A stretch of 64,000 nt of DNA from Euglena gracilis (GCA_039621445.1 CP154957.1:17988595-18052594), one strand, 5' to 3'. Numbered from the stretch's first letter, positions 10,916-22,003 are shown. A program made the numbers and translations. The notes: a model not told the origin generated them from the letters alone.

Positions 10916-11242
10916 CTTCTTAAGGTTCTTTTTTTGTGGTTTTCATTGGCGATTCTTTTTTGCATTCCACTACAAAAATAACAAGAATGGTCTGGAGCAT
11001 TCAATTTGAAAAAAGACAACAACGCCTTGTGGCAAACAACAACTACCCGGACCCCAGGTGCCCTCAGAGCTGTGGTCCTCCACATTGGTGTGATGGCCCC
11101 ATGTGGGCGGGTGGGTTCAACCCCAGGCCAGGGCTGGTCATTCTGTTGGGGGGGGGGGCACGCCAGAAACACTCTGCTCCACCGCCGTCTTTATCAGCTG
11201 GCTGCCTTCCCCTTCCCCTCCCGCTTCCTCTTCCATCCGCAG

Positions 11243-11326
11243 GGGTTGGGGCCCTGCCCTCCTGCCCCGGCTGTTGGCCGGGAGGGGGCGGAAGGAGCCG
11301 CCCAGGGGGGCCCAGCCGAGCTTGAG
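11243..11326 (+). CDS. Gene A exon, GLGPCPPAPA type
   Basis: The acceptor cttccatccgcag ends at 11242 and the donor GAG|gtggct follows 11326: 28 codons, phase 0 at both ends. The frame reads GLGPCPPAPAVGREGAEGA then AQGGPAELE. Its start resembles that of the next exon (GPGPCRPAAA), so it may be a diverged member of the same exon family. The frame stays open to a stop at 11378. Confidence 0.5.
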
Positions 11327-11546
11327 GTGGCTCCTCCGCCAGTGCTCCTCCGGTGTTGTGGACCCCCCCCCGTGCCATGATGACATGGTGAGAAAGAGTG
11401 CCATGGGGCGAGTCCCCGGCTGTTGCCTCTGTCGTTGGACAAGAAGTGGAACAGGGCAGCCACAGAGAGACCGGTCATATCCAGCCGTGCTTTATTTTGT
11501 TCAAGCCGCTGCCTTCGTCCGCTTCGCGTCCTGTGCCGGTGTGCAG

Positions 11547-11660
11547 GGGCCGGGGCCCTGCCGGCCTGCGGCGGCCTACGTGTTGCGCGAGCGGGACGTC
11601 GGCCCCCGGCCCCCGCCTCCCGGGGCGGCTGGCGGCGACAGCAGCGACGAGGAGGATGAG
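11547..11660 (+). CDS. Gene A exon, DSSDEEDE type copy 2
   Basis: The acceptor gtgccggtgtgcag ends at 11546 and the donor GATGAG|gtgtcc follows 11660: 38 codons, phase 0 at both ends. It contains RPAAAYVLRERDVGPRPPPP and GGDSSDEEDE and is clearly paralogous to the exon at 9544. It is the last securely placed exon of Gene A. Confidence 0.6.
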
Positions 11661-13213
11661 GTGTCCCTCCGCCCTGGCAATTGTGGATTGCCCCTCCCAA
11701 TGCTGAGTCTATGCCAGGGGTTAGTGCAAGCTGGGTTGCTGGCTCGGTGACGGTGCTGTTGGTGAAAAGCTGCCCTTCAAAGTTTGCCACAAACGTTCAC
11801 TTGTAACATGGTTTTTGATAACTTTGCAGGGATTCCCGCAAATTCGTGCCACGAATAATCACAAACCTGTGCAAATTTGGGGAATTACCAAAATCACGAA
11901 TAATCACGAATAGTCACAGATGACTAGGAACTAGCACAAATAATTATGAATGAGATTTCCTGCCATTTATGAAAGTGCCCCTCTGAAACTGGCCTTTGCA
12001 TTAAAGATATACTTCCCTCAAAGAGGAAACAAACATGGACTGATAATTACTCTCCTCCTTGCCCTTTGCCATCCGCCACCCTCTCTCCTCTGTTCTCTTT
12101 CCTCTCTGTCCATCATCATATCAGAGTCATCATACCTTCCTGTTTTATTGCTGATGAAAAGTATGTGGCTTTGGAGAACAGGTGCCCGATGTTGGGCAAG
12201 GTTGCACGCTGCACAATATTGTGCTGTCCCAGAGGTAAGGGGAGATGATAAGTGCAAAAAGCGAAGTGTCAAGGTGCTTGGGACGAACTGAAGTGACTAC
12301 AACAAGGCAGGCCACAAGGACATGTTTGAATGAGCAGGGCACCAAGGAGGACTGCAGAATCAAGATGAAAATGATAACTGTATCCCAAAATTGGCCCAAA
12401 ATGGATGAAATGGCAACGATGGCCCAATAATGGTTAAAATAAAACTGGCCAACATGGACAAAAATGGACGGAAACTGCTGGGGATTAAGCCAAAAGTGAC
12501 CAACAGTCACAACAACAAAATTGAGCTTGGCGCACCATCCTTCAGAGATTGATTTTACTGCCAATTTTTCTTAAAACTCTGCCGAATACTAAAGAATACC
12601 ACAATCTTGTTCTGAAGTATAAATGTGCATCGTTGATTTTGTGCAACACGAACTTGTGCGAATCCCTGAATTTTGTCAACAATGGCTTGTTCTCTGTCAC
12701 TTGGTAAAAAAAAAGGTCATAGCTCCCAAAAAAAAATCCCCAAGTCTTGGGTTGCATTTATTTTTCCGGGGTGCACACTGTCTTTTCATTTGTTGGACCG
12801 AGAAGGGGTGATGGTGGTGTATCATTGCTTTTGTATTGTGAGCCAATCCACCCCCGGGACTGATTTGTTTTTGGGGGCACACCATTCAGGGAGGGGAGGC
12901 CGTCAAAGGAGACAAAAATTGCCAGTCTAGCCTGACGACGTAGCATTCATGTGAAGGAAAGGTGGAAATTAAAGAAAACCCGTTGGCTTGAAACCCATTG
13001 AATCGTTTTTTTTTCCCAGCCGAAGTGGCCAGAATGACCAACTCTCCCGTGGGGTTTAAAGACATTGACCATTGACTGGTTTTCAAAAAATAATTGGCTG
13101 ACTTATTTTCTGAAGGCAGAAGTCATATCGTTTTCGCTTCCGAAGACTTTCCTCATCACCCTGAAGGAACTTTGAAGAAAGGCCCTGCAAATCCGGTTGC
13201 TCCGTCGTTGCAG
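11661..13213. other. Gene A 3' region or intergenic
   Basis: No coding block seen. Degenerate AATCACGAATA words repeat at 11.83-11.95 kb and TGGCCCAAAATGG words at 12.39-12.45 kb. The rest is unique AT-rich sequence. Confidence 0.45.
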
Positions 13214-13298
13214 TTTGGCCCCCGGCCGCCACTTTGACGTGCGGCAGCGCCCTGTGACGTCGGGCCAGCGCCAACACGCCAGCACATCTCCACAGACA
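13214..13298 (+). CDS. Possible further exon (strand uncertain)
   Basis: The acceptor ccgtcgttgcag ends at 13213 and the donor ACA|gtacct follows 13298. The plus frame reads LAPGRHFDVRQRPVTSGQRQ. Its entry phase does not match the 11547 exon. The minus strand over the same bases is also open with G/C third positions (VLALARRHRALPHVKVAAGG), so the strand is not settled. Confidence 0.3.
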
Positions 13299-14308
13299 GT
13301 ACCTAGGTCGATACATGACCTTGCACAATTTACTGCCTGGCTGGCTGCTTTGCTTGGAGTGTTCAGCACTGCCACAGTGCAGAGTAGCCAACCTGTAACG
13401 CCACCTTGCTTTTGTTCCATGTTGTTTTTTTTTGGGAGTTTCAAAAATGTTAATGCACACAACCATCAACCTTCAGTATCTGGTAAACCGAACAAAATCA
13501 GCAACGTGGGTTTGGGTTTTGAAAGAGGAAATTAAATGCATTGAAAATATTTTAATTTGAAGAGGGAAAGAGATGAAAATGACAATTTTTTTTGGAGAAC
13601 CTGGTATTGTGTTATGAGATTTGATTCTTTACCCCCTATGTCCAACGATCACTCTATGCCAAGCGATCACCACCCCGATCAGAGGACACCTTTTGGGGGG
13701 GCTTCTTCATCATATTTTTTGTTTACAGTTTTGCAGACCCTTTCCGTGGGTTGCTGCAGAAGCCCTGATTTAAGCAAAACCCACCTGCATCAGTACCCCC
13801 CCCCCTGGGTGTTGCTGCCCAGCAACCCAGCCCCCCTTTTTTTTGCTGGTCCTGTAGAAAATTCTTGTGCAACACGCCGAAAATTTGGGGGAAACGGTCC
13901 AGGAATGGAAAGAAGCCTCTTTGAGGTGTTTCTGGGTTTTGAGAGAGCTCCAGGAACAGGCCGATTTTCAAGGAGTGGTCAACTGCACCCAGGGCAAGGG
14001 GTTGCCTGGTTATGGGAAGGGGATCTGGGTATCTTGAAGTGCTTGCTCATCAGCAGAGCACTTTGATCCCCCCCTCCCCCCCACAATTCAGCCTGACCAG
14101 GGAAGGGGAGACGGGTCCAGTCTGGTCCCGGCTGGAACCCAAAACCCCACAACCGGAATTTTTCGACCAAAATATTGAGAGGTAACCTCAAATCACCATT
14201 TGAATCATTTTGACCCCATTTTTAAAAAAAATTCTTGGCGCTTTTCTTAGCAACACATCAAGCTCAACTGGACAACCAGATGAGACCGGGTGGTGCCCCC
14301 TCTCCCAC

Positions 14309-14407
14309 CTCCTCCTCCCCCGCCAGCGCACGTCCTGCCCAGAAGTTGGTGGTGATGGTGACGACGAAAGAGGCCACGGTGGCCACCGCCCCGAAACACA
14401 GGGCCAC
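14309..14407 (-). CDS. Gene B exon: TM9 region
   Basis: The acceptor ccgtcgtcccatcag precedes 14407 and the donor GAGGAG|gtggga follows 14309: 33 codons, phase 0 at both ends, fitting the TM8 exon. It reads VALCFGAVATVASFVVTITT then NFWAGRALAGEEE, one membrane helix. This is the last Gene B exon recognised. Confidence 0.65.
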
Positions 14408-14663
14408 CTGATGGGACGACGGACGAGAGCCCTCAGCGAATGATGGGCAGGTTGGGCGATGGGGGGGGGGGCTGGCAGACTCTCTGCAGGTAAGGAAATG
14501 AGTAAATAAACAAAACACAAACAAGCAAGCAAACAAATGATATAGAGTTTTAAGGCTGGTCCCAAGACAGTGGCATGACAAAGGCGAAGTTCTCCTCGTT
14601 TCCTGGGGAACCAAAACGTTTTTTTGTTAACTCAAGAAAGGGCTTCTTTTCAGAAGGCCATGA

Positions 14664-14850
14664 GTACCTCCCCCCCCCCTTGTCGTTGACACGCCGATGT
14701 TCCAGGAGAGTGCCGTTGACACGGGGGGTGTGTCAACGACACACCATGTCAATGTCACTGTGATTCAATAGGAAGTGTTCCAGAAAAGTGTCGTTGACAC
14801 GGGGGGTGTGTCAACGACACGCCGTGTCAACGACAAGGGGGGGGAGGTAC
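14664..14850. mobile_element. GTACCT-poly-C element with TTGTCGTTGACAC inverted ends
   Basis: A 187-bp element whose two ends are reverse complements: GTACCTC, poly-C, TTGTCGTTGACACG at left and its mirror at right. Inside are two further copies of GTTGACACGGGGGGTGTG-TCAAC palindromes. It lies in the Gene B intron between the TM8 and TM9 exons. It looks like a MITE-type insertion; no coding capacity. Confidence 0.8.
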
Positions 14851-15129
14851 GACTTCTGCTTTGGAGTTCTGGAGGGGTGAGGTTTTTTGGTCCCAACTGC
14901 TGACCCAGGCAAACGCATCCGAATCACAATTATTCGGACATGGCCAAATGAACAAATGAACATGACCTTCTAGAACCTGGGCACCTTCAATGGTTTTGGG
15001 GTCTTTGGGTCTTAGGGTGGTTGGTGGGGCATTGATGGACATTGCAGAGAAAGTAGAAAGGGCTGTGGGGAGGGAAGACTTTCCGGCTCCCTTCTGCAGC
15101 GTTGACTGCGGGGCATGGAGGCGGGGCAC

Positions 15130-15273
15130 CTGAGCCGTATGTTCGATGGAGGTCCGGTACCCGCCGAACATGTGGTCCATGAACCAGCCCCCGGTCAGCA
15201 GCCCCAGCACGGGGGCGGTGGCGGAGGTGAGGGAGAACGCCGGCCGCAGGCAGGGGCACCCCGGCCCCCACCC
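15130..15273 (-). CDS. Gene B exon: TM8 with GGW-D-GGY motif
   Basis: Reads PAFSLTSATAPVLGLLTGGW, FMDHMFGGYRTSIEHTAQ and ends GCTCAG|gtgccc, phase 0. TAPVLGLLTGGWFMD..GGY is a hallmark of the second half of spinster-like MFS proteins. An acceptor at gctagcgag gives 48 codons in phase 0. Confidence 0.7.
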
Positions 15274-16058
15274 CTCGCTAGTGGCACCGACGTCGGTGGG
15301 GTTCCCATGAGAAACGGCGGCGGCCCGAGGGCCAGCGTTCGGCTGTTGCCTTTGAAAGGCATGAGACACCGGGGAAGTAAGGCATAAGAGTGCCCATTGG
15401 GGGACGCTTCCCAATGGGGCACTGCGGGGTAAAACCCCCCCTCAAATGTAAGCAGCCCCTGACTGGAAGCCATGAAGGAATTCTTGTAACAGTGGCATTG
15501 GACCGGCCCAAAAGTCGGCGTTTTAAACATAAGCAACCCACAAATGGTTGCTGGTATTGGGGGGGGGGGGTACCATCCGACCGGCCGCCGGCCACCGCCT
15601 GGCCACCACAATGGTGTTCAGGGGCTGCGAGAGCGGCGGGCCGTGGACGTACGGCGCGGCCAGGGCTGCAGCGAAAGGGGGGGAAAGGGGCCGACCGCTG
15701 CATTTAACCGACGCCTGGGAGAAGGGGGTGTTGTATTCCCCGGTGGGTCTCAGCCAGACGGGCACTAAACCCGGGGAGGTCGGAACGGCCGGTCACGGGC
15801 CCAAATCGGGACAAAAAAGGCAAGTCAAGAAAGACAAGAAAGGGACCCTGGGCTGCCAGCGCCTTCGTCGCTTGTCAGAGTGCCTGGGCCAAGTGTCACC
15901 CACCCCTGTGTGGGTCAGATGTGGGCGGCATCCAGTGCCTGCCCCGCCAGACCAGACTTCGGAGGCCGTTCCGCCACGGCTGGCTATTCAGCTGGCTCTC
16001 CGCCTGCCAAGCCCGGTGACAGTGTTGAGGTATCGCATCGCAGAGTCCTGGGCGTGAC

Positions 16059-16194
16059 CCACAGCTGCAGCGCTGCGACCACGTAGTACAGCGCGGAGAG
16101 GGACAGCGCGGTCAGCACAAAGAGCGGTGTGCACAGCACGGCCCGCATGTGGAGCACCACCTCCACCGCCATGTTCTCGTGGTGGTAGGGGCTG
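16059..16194 (-). CDS. Gene B exon: TM7 region
   Basis: Reads HHENMAVEVVLHMRAVLCTP, LFVLTALSLSALYYVVAALQ, LW and ends at TGG|gtcacg. The segment LFVLTALSLSALYYVVAALQLW is membrane-like and resembles the helix that ends in (Q)xW in spinster-like carriers. The acceptor is either ggctcag before 16194 or the AG before 16191. Confidence 0.65.
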
Positions 16195-16682
16195 CTGAGC
16201 CGGGCAGCGTCCGCGTCACTTGTGGCAGGGAAGCCGCAGATGGGGAGGGGGGGTGCTGGGGGATGGCACGGGTTTGGGTGAGCAGGATGGAGGAAATGCA
16301 CCTTGAAATGTTAAAGGTCTCAAGAGGTCGTTTTCAGCTTCGGAAATTCATCAATGAGGTGAAGCAGGAAGCAGGTCCATGTAAGCAATCATCACCCCCC
16401 CCCGGGCCACCGCTTCCCCCCCAACTGTGCTGGCGGCTGGCAAATTTGTGGCAACGCAGTTGCCTGGAAAGAAATTGACAAAGAAGAAAATAAAACAAGA
16501 ATTGCACTTTAGCAGACTTGTTCCTCATTGATTGGTAAGTATTGCAGGAAATAGATGGTGAGAGCTCCCTCGGTTTATATATTTTTACGCATTTTACATT
16601 ATTTCTAGGGTTGAAAACCAGTGTTGGAAGTGGATATTGTGTGGGCCAATCCTGAAATCTGCTGGCGAGTGATCTTACACAC

Positions 16683-16818
16683 GTTGGCACAAAGTGTAGC
16701 AGTGCAGAAAAGGTGATCTAGCGGTCTCCCCAGTGGGATGTCGATGTAATGTGCCGGGACGCAAATGAAGAGGAGGGCGGTGGGGATGAGGAGACAGATC
16801 TGGATGAAGAACGCATAC
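16683..16818 (-). CDS. Gene B exon: TM6
   Basis: The strong acceptor ttttgtgtgcttgcag precedes 16818, and the donor AAC|gtgtgtaag follows 16683. Joined to the TM5 exon it gives SLSWRYAFFIQICLLIPTAL then LFICVPAHYIDIP, a standard WR-F-TM6 arrangement. Phases fit the TM5 exon. Confidence 0.7.
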
Positions 16819-17462
16819 CTGCAAGCACACAAAAGACGTTGGCCCAGGGCACAGATCTGGTGCAACACCAATGAAACTGGCTACCAAATATCTAACCTCC
16901 CAAAAGATTTAAGACCTTCTCAGAAAATAAGACACACAAACCCTGCCGCTGGGCTGTCCAGCAAAAATCCAAAGATAGGACCCCAATCAGAACTTAAGAC
17001 CCGCCCTGACAGCGCGAAACCACGGGAACAATGAAAAAGTGAAAAAAAAATCCTGAAAAATTAGTGGAAACCCATTTTTCGGCAGAAATTCATGTAATTA
17101 CTGAAATTTACTGATTCATGATAATTCATGATAATTTACTACTGCCCCATTTTGGGCACAAAAACGATGAAATCCTGATTTTTTCTGATGATTTCATGAA
17201 ATGCTGGCTGTTTGGGACCTTTGAGAGCAAAAGTTTTCGATTTCTACGAATTTACACATGGAAGGAAACGCAAAAGAAAAATTTTGCAGGTATTTGGGAA
17301 CCCTGGAAATGATGATTTTCTCAAGCCTAGATCGGTCAAGGAAAGATAAAAAAATCCAAGATAAAAAAAAATTCCCAAAAAAGGCCCACCTTGGAGGTTT
17401 GCAGCAACGGACGCAGAAAATAAGACCCAGGTTTATTTTTTGGGGGGAGCAGGGGGACAGAC

Positions 17463-17568
17463 CTCCAGCTGAGCGACGTGTTTGCGGCGAGGAAGCCGGA
17501 GGTCAGGTAGCCGGCCATGATGCCGACCGGCACGCCGGCCTGCGAGATGGAGATCCGCAGCAGGCCGC
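17463..17568 (-). CDS. Gene B exon: TM5
   Basis: Reads LLRISISQAGVPVGIMAGYL then TSGFLAANTSLSW and ends TGGAG|gtctgt in phase 2. ISQAGVPVGIMAGY matches the TM5 motif of this carrier class. The acceptor may be at 17569 (GGGAG) or at 17540 (ccatctcgcag). Confidence 0.7.
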
Positions 17569-18254
17569 CTCCCGCCTCTGGGGGCGAACAGGTCTGCCAA
17601 TCCTTCATCCACCCCACCTTTTGGCTCTTGGGAGGGCGGGTCAGGCCCCCCCTACCGCTGTCACCCTCCCACCTGCTGGGAAATCCATTGGACCGCCCCC
17701 CATGGTGCTGATTTTCTGCAATACCTGATTTAAAAAATGCCAGACAGTTTGAAAAAATGAACACCAATAATAATAAATACAACATAGAATAAATCAATAT
17801 TTAATTAAACAAATGTATTTATTTATTGAAAAGATCAATAAAATTAATAGAATAATGTGAGGAAATGGAAAATGCAAGTGCAAAATCAAAGACGGATCCT
17901 GGGGCAAGATGCAGAGACAGCCCCATACAGGTGGTAGGTGGCAGCTCCGACCGGGCATTGATAGACAGATTTTCGTCCCAAAATCACCATGGGGAAAATG
18001 GCTACAACACCCCTTCCTGCCCCCACCCCCCGAGCTATGACCATTCGGGGGGTGGAATAGCTTGATGGTGGCGCCCGTTTCAGGAAGTACTAAAAGGTCA
18101 AAAATTGAAAACTTTATCGCCCAGAACTGCCACCCGCACTCCTACAGGTCCCCAGGGTATATGGGAAGCCCTGGGGTGGGGGATGGACCCCTCCCGACAC
18201 TCAGGGGGCCTCCCCCGCGCACTCTTTTTCCGCAGGGGGGGGGTATGGGCCCAC

Positions 18255-18389
18255 CAAGGAAGAGGCCTGGCCCAGGTGGTGCACTTGTCCTCCGGGGCGT
18301 ACTCGTCGATCCAGACGGGGAGGAAGAGGACGAGGAACGCCTGGGCGAGGCCGAGGACGAACCGCGACGAGGCCAGACCCCGGGCCACC
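18255..18389 (-). CDS. Gene B exon: TM4 and W-DE-AP loop
   Basis: The acceptor gtttgccactgag precedes 18389. It reads VARGLASSRFVLGLAQAFLV, LFLPVWIDEYAPEDK, CTTW. RF.LG.AQAF and WIDEYAP.DK..TW are the strongest family signature here. The 3' end is unclear: donors after 18285 (AA|gtgcac) and 18255 (TTG|gtgggc) are both possible, and neither phase fits the next exon. Confidence 0.7.
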
Positions 18390-19043
18390 CTCAGTGGCAA
18401 ACGAACGGCAACGGCGGGCAACGGTTACGGGAGGGGGGGGGTCCCCGAATGGAGTTGAGGACACCCAGTGTTGGGGCCCGGCGGGGGGTGCTCCGACTGC
18501 GAGGCATGGGTCAGGCATGGTGGTTGTCAACCGGAGTCAGGACTGGCCGACGTCAGCAGACAAAGCTTCTCCAAGCCTCTCCCAGCTTCTCATTGCCGCT
18601 TCTTGACGTTTAATAAGGAAGTGGTGTTTGGCAATCTCCGCTTCCCTGCTCCTTCGGTTCTCGCTACCCCCATTTCAGGTCGCTTTTCTTTCACCTCGGA
18701 GTGCAGTAGAACTGGACAGTAACGAAGCGTGTTTTTGCTTCATCTGAAAATTTCGGGTGCTTTCCGCTGATTTCGACTTTGGCTTAAAAATTTATGCCCG
18801 TTTTCGCTCATTTCGGCCTTCTGTAGAAGTCCTGTACTCCAACCCAAACGGTCGTCAGAGACTACCTAAAAACGGCCTCTTCCAAAAAAACTAAAAAAAT
18901 CTGAGGGGGGTCGGACGAAGCGGTTTTCCGCTTCCTACCCGCTCCAAACCGTCCAAAAATTTTGGGCAACTTACCCCGCCCAAGCCAAGCAGCGTATCTC
19001 CACACTGGGGGCCGGGGGTCTGGGGTCTGGGCAGGATGCCGAC

Positions 19044-19139
19044 TGTGGCGCTGTGGTGGTGGCGAGGGTGGCCATCCACATCACTTTCCCCCCCAGCCCG
19101 GCCGCGACCAGCCACTTGGCCTTGTGGCGCTGCAGCAGA
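19044..19139 (-). CDS. Gene B exon: TM3
   Basis: The acceptor gcatcgggggcag precedes 19139 and the donor CACA|gtcggc follows 19044. It reads LLQRHKAKWLVAAGLGGKVM then WMATLATTTAP. Enters needing two bases and leaves in phase 2, fitting both the TM2 and TM4 exons. LLQRHKAKW is the basic loop (MFS motif A region) before TM3. Confidence 0.7.
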
Positions 19140-19417
19140 CTGCCCCCGATGCTGCGGCGCAAGATGGAGCACAGTCGCCCCCCCCCCCCCGGGACGTGTC
19201 ACCTGGCGAGTCCACCAGCACCGGAGACCCTGCCAATTGCTTGAGCACGTTACAGTTTCCCAGAAGGGGAGGGGCCTAGTCATGCCCCCACGTGCAAAGC
19301 AAGACAGCCGAAGGAATGTTTGCATGTGCGTATTTCCGAACTCAGCCGCTCTTTGCCACACAAATACAGGTCGCCACTTTCACTTCTACCGTGCAAAACC
19401 GCCATGGTCAGGCACAC

Positions 19418-19503
19418 CTGCAGGAGAGGGTGGAGCCGAAGTACACCAGGGACTGCAGCAGACCGATCTCGGTGTAGCCCAGGTGGCGCAGGGCAGCGAG
19501 CCA
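19418..19503 (-). CDS. Gene B exon: TM2
   Basis: Reads WLAALRHLGYTEIGLLQSLV then YFGSTLSC and ends TGCAG|gtgtgc in phase 2. This is a typical MFS TM2. Oddly, no AG acceptor lies between the in-frame stop upstream (about 19508) and the first Trp codon. The 5' boundary therefore needs a non-AG acceptor or a sequence error. Confidence 0.65.
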
Positions 19504-20157
19504 CCGTCAACCAAGTTGCATTTGCCCGACACCGTTGAGCGTTTTGTGTGTGTGGACCATTGAGGACTTACTACAGCGATTCCAGAAACTGTCACCGGTC
19601 AGGCCAGCGAGTGCAGAGGGAGGAGGCGGTTTCCCAGATGGATCTGGGTCAAAGGAAGTATGAAGCAAATTTTCGACATTCCCCGCCGACACAGAAATCA
19701 AAAAAGTGATTTTTTTCACAAATTTGTGACCTGAAAACAATATTCGCAAATTTTCTCAGTTTGGGAAATGTGTTTTAAAATGGAAAAACAAAAAAATGCA
19801 AAAATACTCAAAAAAATTGTTAGGGGACAGGTCAGTAGTAAACCCCTCCCCCCACATGTAAACCGTCCATAGCCAGGTGCAACGGTGACACAAAATTGCC
19901 AGGGTTAACTTCCTGAGATCATAAACTGGGCAGTTGGAGAGAGAATGTTGGGCAATCGCGAACAGGGGAAAACAGATTTTTCAAGCTCCCAAAAAGTATA
20001 CCCCTTCCAAAAAACAGGCACAAAGTTTCCCCTGGATAGAACAGGGAATTCGACATTTGCTGGTGTGCATTTTAATAACAATCAAAGAGGTGTTTTGCAC
20101 AGTCTTGTAAAAAATCGCCTCTGAAAGGTATGAATTTTACACACCCCACTAACGTAC

Positions 20158-20290
20158 TCCCCCCAGGCAATTGTCACACGACAAATCAGGCAGCATGGAG
20201 GGGGGTGACAATTTCCCGGGGTGACAATTTGGCCGGCACAGAGGGGGTGACAATTGCCCGGGGGCATCAATTGCCCGGGTGTGTCAATTG
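20158..20290. repeat. CAATTGCCCGGG iterated element, copy 1
   Basis: Iterated words GACAATTTCCCGGGG, GACAATTTGGCCGGCACAG, GACAATTGCCCGGGGGC and TCAATTGCCCGGG follow one another. The left flank holds the reverse-complement form (GGCAATTGTCAC). Intronic or 5' to the TM2 exon of Gene B. Confidence 0.8.
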
Positions 20291-20484
20291 GCCACCCATG
20301 TAGGCCACATTAAAACCAAATGACCAAGAACACCATCTGAAACACAAGTGAACACGCAAAAATGCAGCTATGGTTATGATATTGTTCAGAGCATTTGGTA
20401 CGCGAAAATTCTCAGCACGTTGTAGCGAAACAGAAGATCAATCGAGTCGTGTCGGCGAAAAGAAAGTTCACAGACATCTTCTGT

Positions 20485-20628
20485 GGTGGGGGGTGACAAA
20501 TTGGATAGCACGGAGGGGGGTGACAATTTCCCGGGGTGACAAATTGGCCGGCACAGCCAGGGGTAACAATTGCCCGGGGGCGTCAATTGCCCGGGGGCGT
20601 CAATTGCCCGGGGGGGGGGGGGGTACCC
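20485..20628. repeat. CAATTGCCCGGG iterated element, copy 2
   Basis: Same word order as the copy at 20.16-20.29 kb (GACAATTTCCCGGGG, GACAAATTGGCCGGCACAG, then three CAATTGCCCGGG units) ending in poly-G and GTACC. Further copies are at 45.72-45.90 and 62.14-62.18 kb. Confidence 0.8.
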
Positions 20629-20919
20629 TGTCCCTGTTGTGAAGAGGGGCGTCCGGGGAAGTTTGGGGGCCAAAATACCGACAAAAACCCGATGTTTGGG
20701 AAACGTTTGAAGTTCTATCGAATTTTGCCAAGTATTGCAAAATAGGGATTTTTTAAACCAAAACCTGCCCCCCCCCCTTTTGGGCTGACCCAGCAGACCA
20801 CATCCTGTTAACCCAGCAGATTACAAGAGTCAGAGAAGGTCCCTTTGACAAAAGTTGCTTGTCAGGAGTGTCTTCGTGTGGCCCTGCAGTTTTATCAACT
20901 GCAGGGCCCCAGGCAAACA

Positions 20920-21115
20920 ATTTTTATCCCAGAGTGGAAGTGACTCCCGGGGGAGGGGGGGTCACCTCCAAAAAACAGTCAGTCACTTTTGGAAAACCAG
21001 TCAGTCACTGGGAGGGAGAGGGGAGGCCCCTCTGGAATCCAAGTAGACCCAAAAAGTGAAGAAAAAAAATTGTCGCTCAAAAAAAAACAGTCACCACCAC
21101 CAGAGGGGGGGGGGG
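20920..21115. repeat. CAGTCAGTCAC element
   Basis: CAGTCAGTCACTTTTGG and its mirrored form flank CCAGTCAGTCACTGGGAG. Poly-G runs bound it. The same words occur at 225-285. Intronic in Gene B. Confidence 0.65.
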
Positions 21116-21514
21116 GTCGAGAGAATCAGTGATTGTATGTCCCCAAGCCTGGTGCTGCCAGCATTCTTTCCACCATTGCCCCCTTCCCCTGTTGGGTCAT
21201 ACGTCCCTTCCCCAGGAAAATTGTCCACCCTCTGTTCCAGATAAGCGGCCATTGGTCTGTGCAAAGCATGAAAAAGGGACAACCCATTGCCATGTACCAG
21301 CAATCGGGTTGAGGGTTTATCAGTTGCAGTCGGCCGCGGACAGTTCGCCCCCCAACTCATCCCGCCGCTTCCCGCGGTGGGGTGCGGCCAACACAACGGC
21401 CCTGCGGCAGCGGCACCGCAGCGACCCCGGTCCCCAGCCCGCCCTGGCTGGAAGTCGCGGATCATCCCCTTGTTGACCGCTGGGTCGCTGCAGTCCGGGT
21501 CGGCCGCCAGGTAC

Positions 21515-21651
21515 CGCAGCCGGAGCACCCCCGCCGCAGGCCCCGCCGGGAGGTCGGCGAACCTCCGCCCGCCGCGGCCCGCGGACTCGACGCCCTCGCA
21601 CGCCGGCCCGAGGCTGGCGGGGATGGCTCCCGCATCGAAGTGGATGAGTAC
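21515..21651 (-). CDS. Gene B exon: TM1 end and first loop
   Basis: The acceptor gtgtcccctgtcag precedes 21651 and the donor CTGCG|gtacct follows 21515. It reads VLIHFDAGAIPASLGPACE then RFADLPAGPAAGVLRLR. HFDAGAIPASL matches the TM1-loop signature of spinster-like carriers (NY.DRGAIP...). Enters in phase 0, leaves in phase 2. Confidence 0.7.
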
Positions 21652-22003
21652 CTGACAGGGGACACAGGCAGTGGCCGGCGGGTCGGGCACTGTAGTGGCC
21701 AACGCCGGGGTATTAGCAGCGGGGGGGGGGGGTTGTTGGACCCCCTTCCCCCTATGGAAAAAAGCGGTGGAAAAATTTGGGGGCTTTAATAACGACCCCA
21801 AATTCACTTTTCGCTCACCGTTTGGAGAAACGGGCCAAAAAAGATATACTAAAATTATCTTCCCCGGCGCAAAGCGCCAGAAAATTTTTTGGTTCTGGGG
21901 AGTGGTCTGGACCCCCCCCCCTCCTCCAGGGGCCTCGTCAAGGAGTGGTCTGACCCCGTCCCCCCGCTGTACAACAAACCTCAGTTAATGGGGAGGCGGG
22001 CAC

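Larger units (their letters stand above)
970..11660 (+). other. Gene A locus: multi-exon gene of unknown function
   Basis: At least 16 coding blocks on the plus strand have splice signals on both sides, and most adjoining blocks agree in codon phase (for example 3026/3304/3470/3735, 5671/5861/6248 and 6817/8002/8255/9006/9544). The predicted product is hydrophilic. It has Ala/Pro-rich linkers, a basic run (LTKRQQEQLKRQQLKK), acidic Ser-Asp runs (SDSDSDSD and DSSDEEDE) and no membrane segment. This composition suggests a nuclear or RNA/chromatin-associated protein, which is inference. I do not recognise the family. The 5' start and true 3' end were not found. Exons are 54-165 bp and introns 0.1-1.5 kb. 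Confidence 0.6.

Noticed and set aside
13979-14191. Possible TM10-12 of Gene B just below the last exon
   Set aside because: The minus frames here have no hydrophobic helices of membrane length.
15548-16057. 169-codon plus-strand frame
   Set aside because: It overlaps Gene B introns and the complement of its TM7 exon region; its protein pattern is shadow-like.
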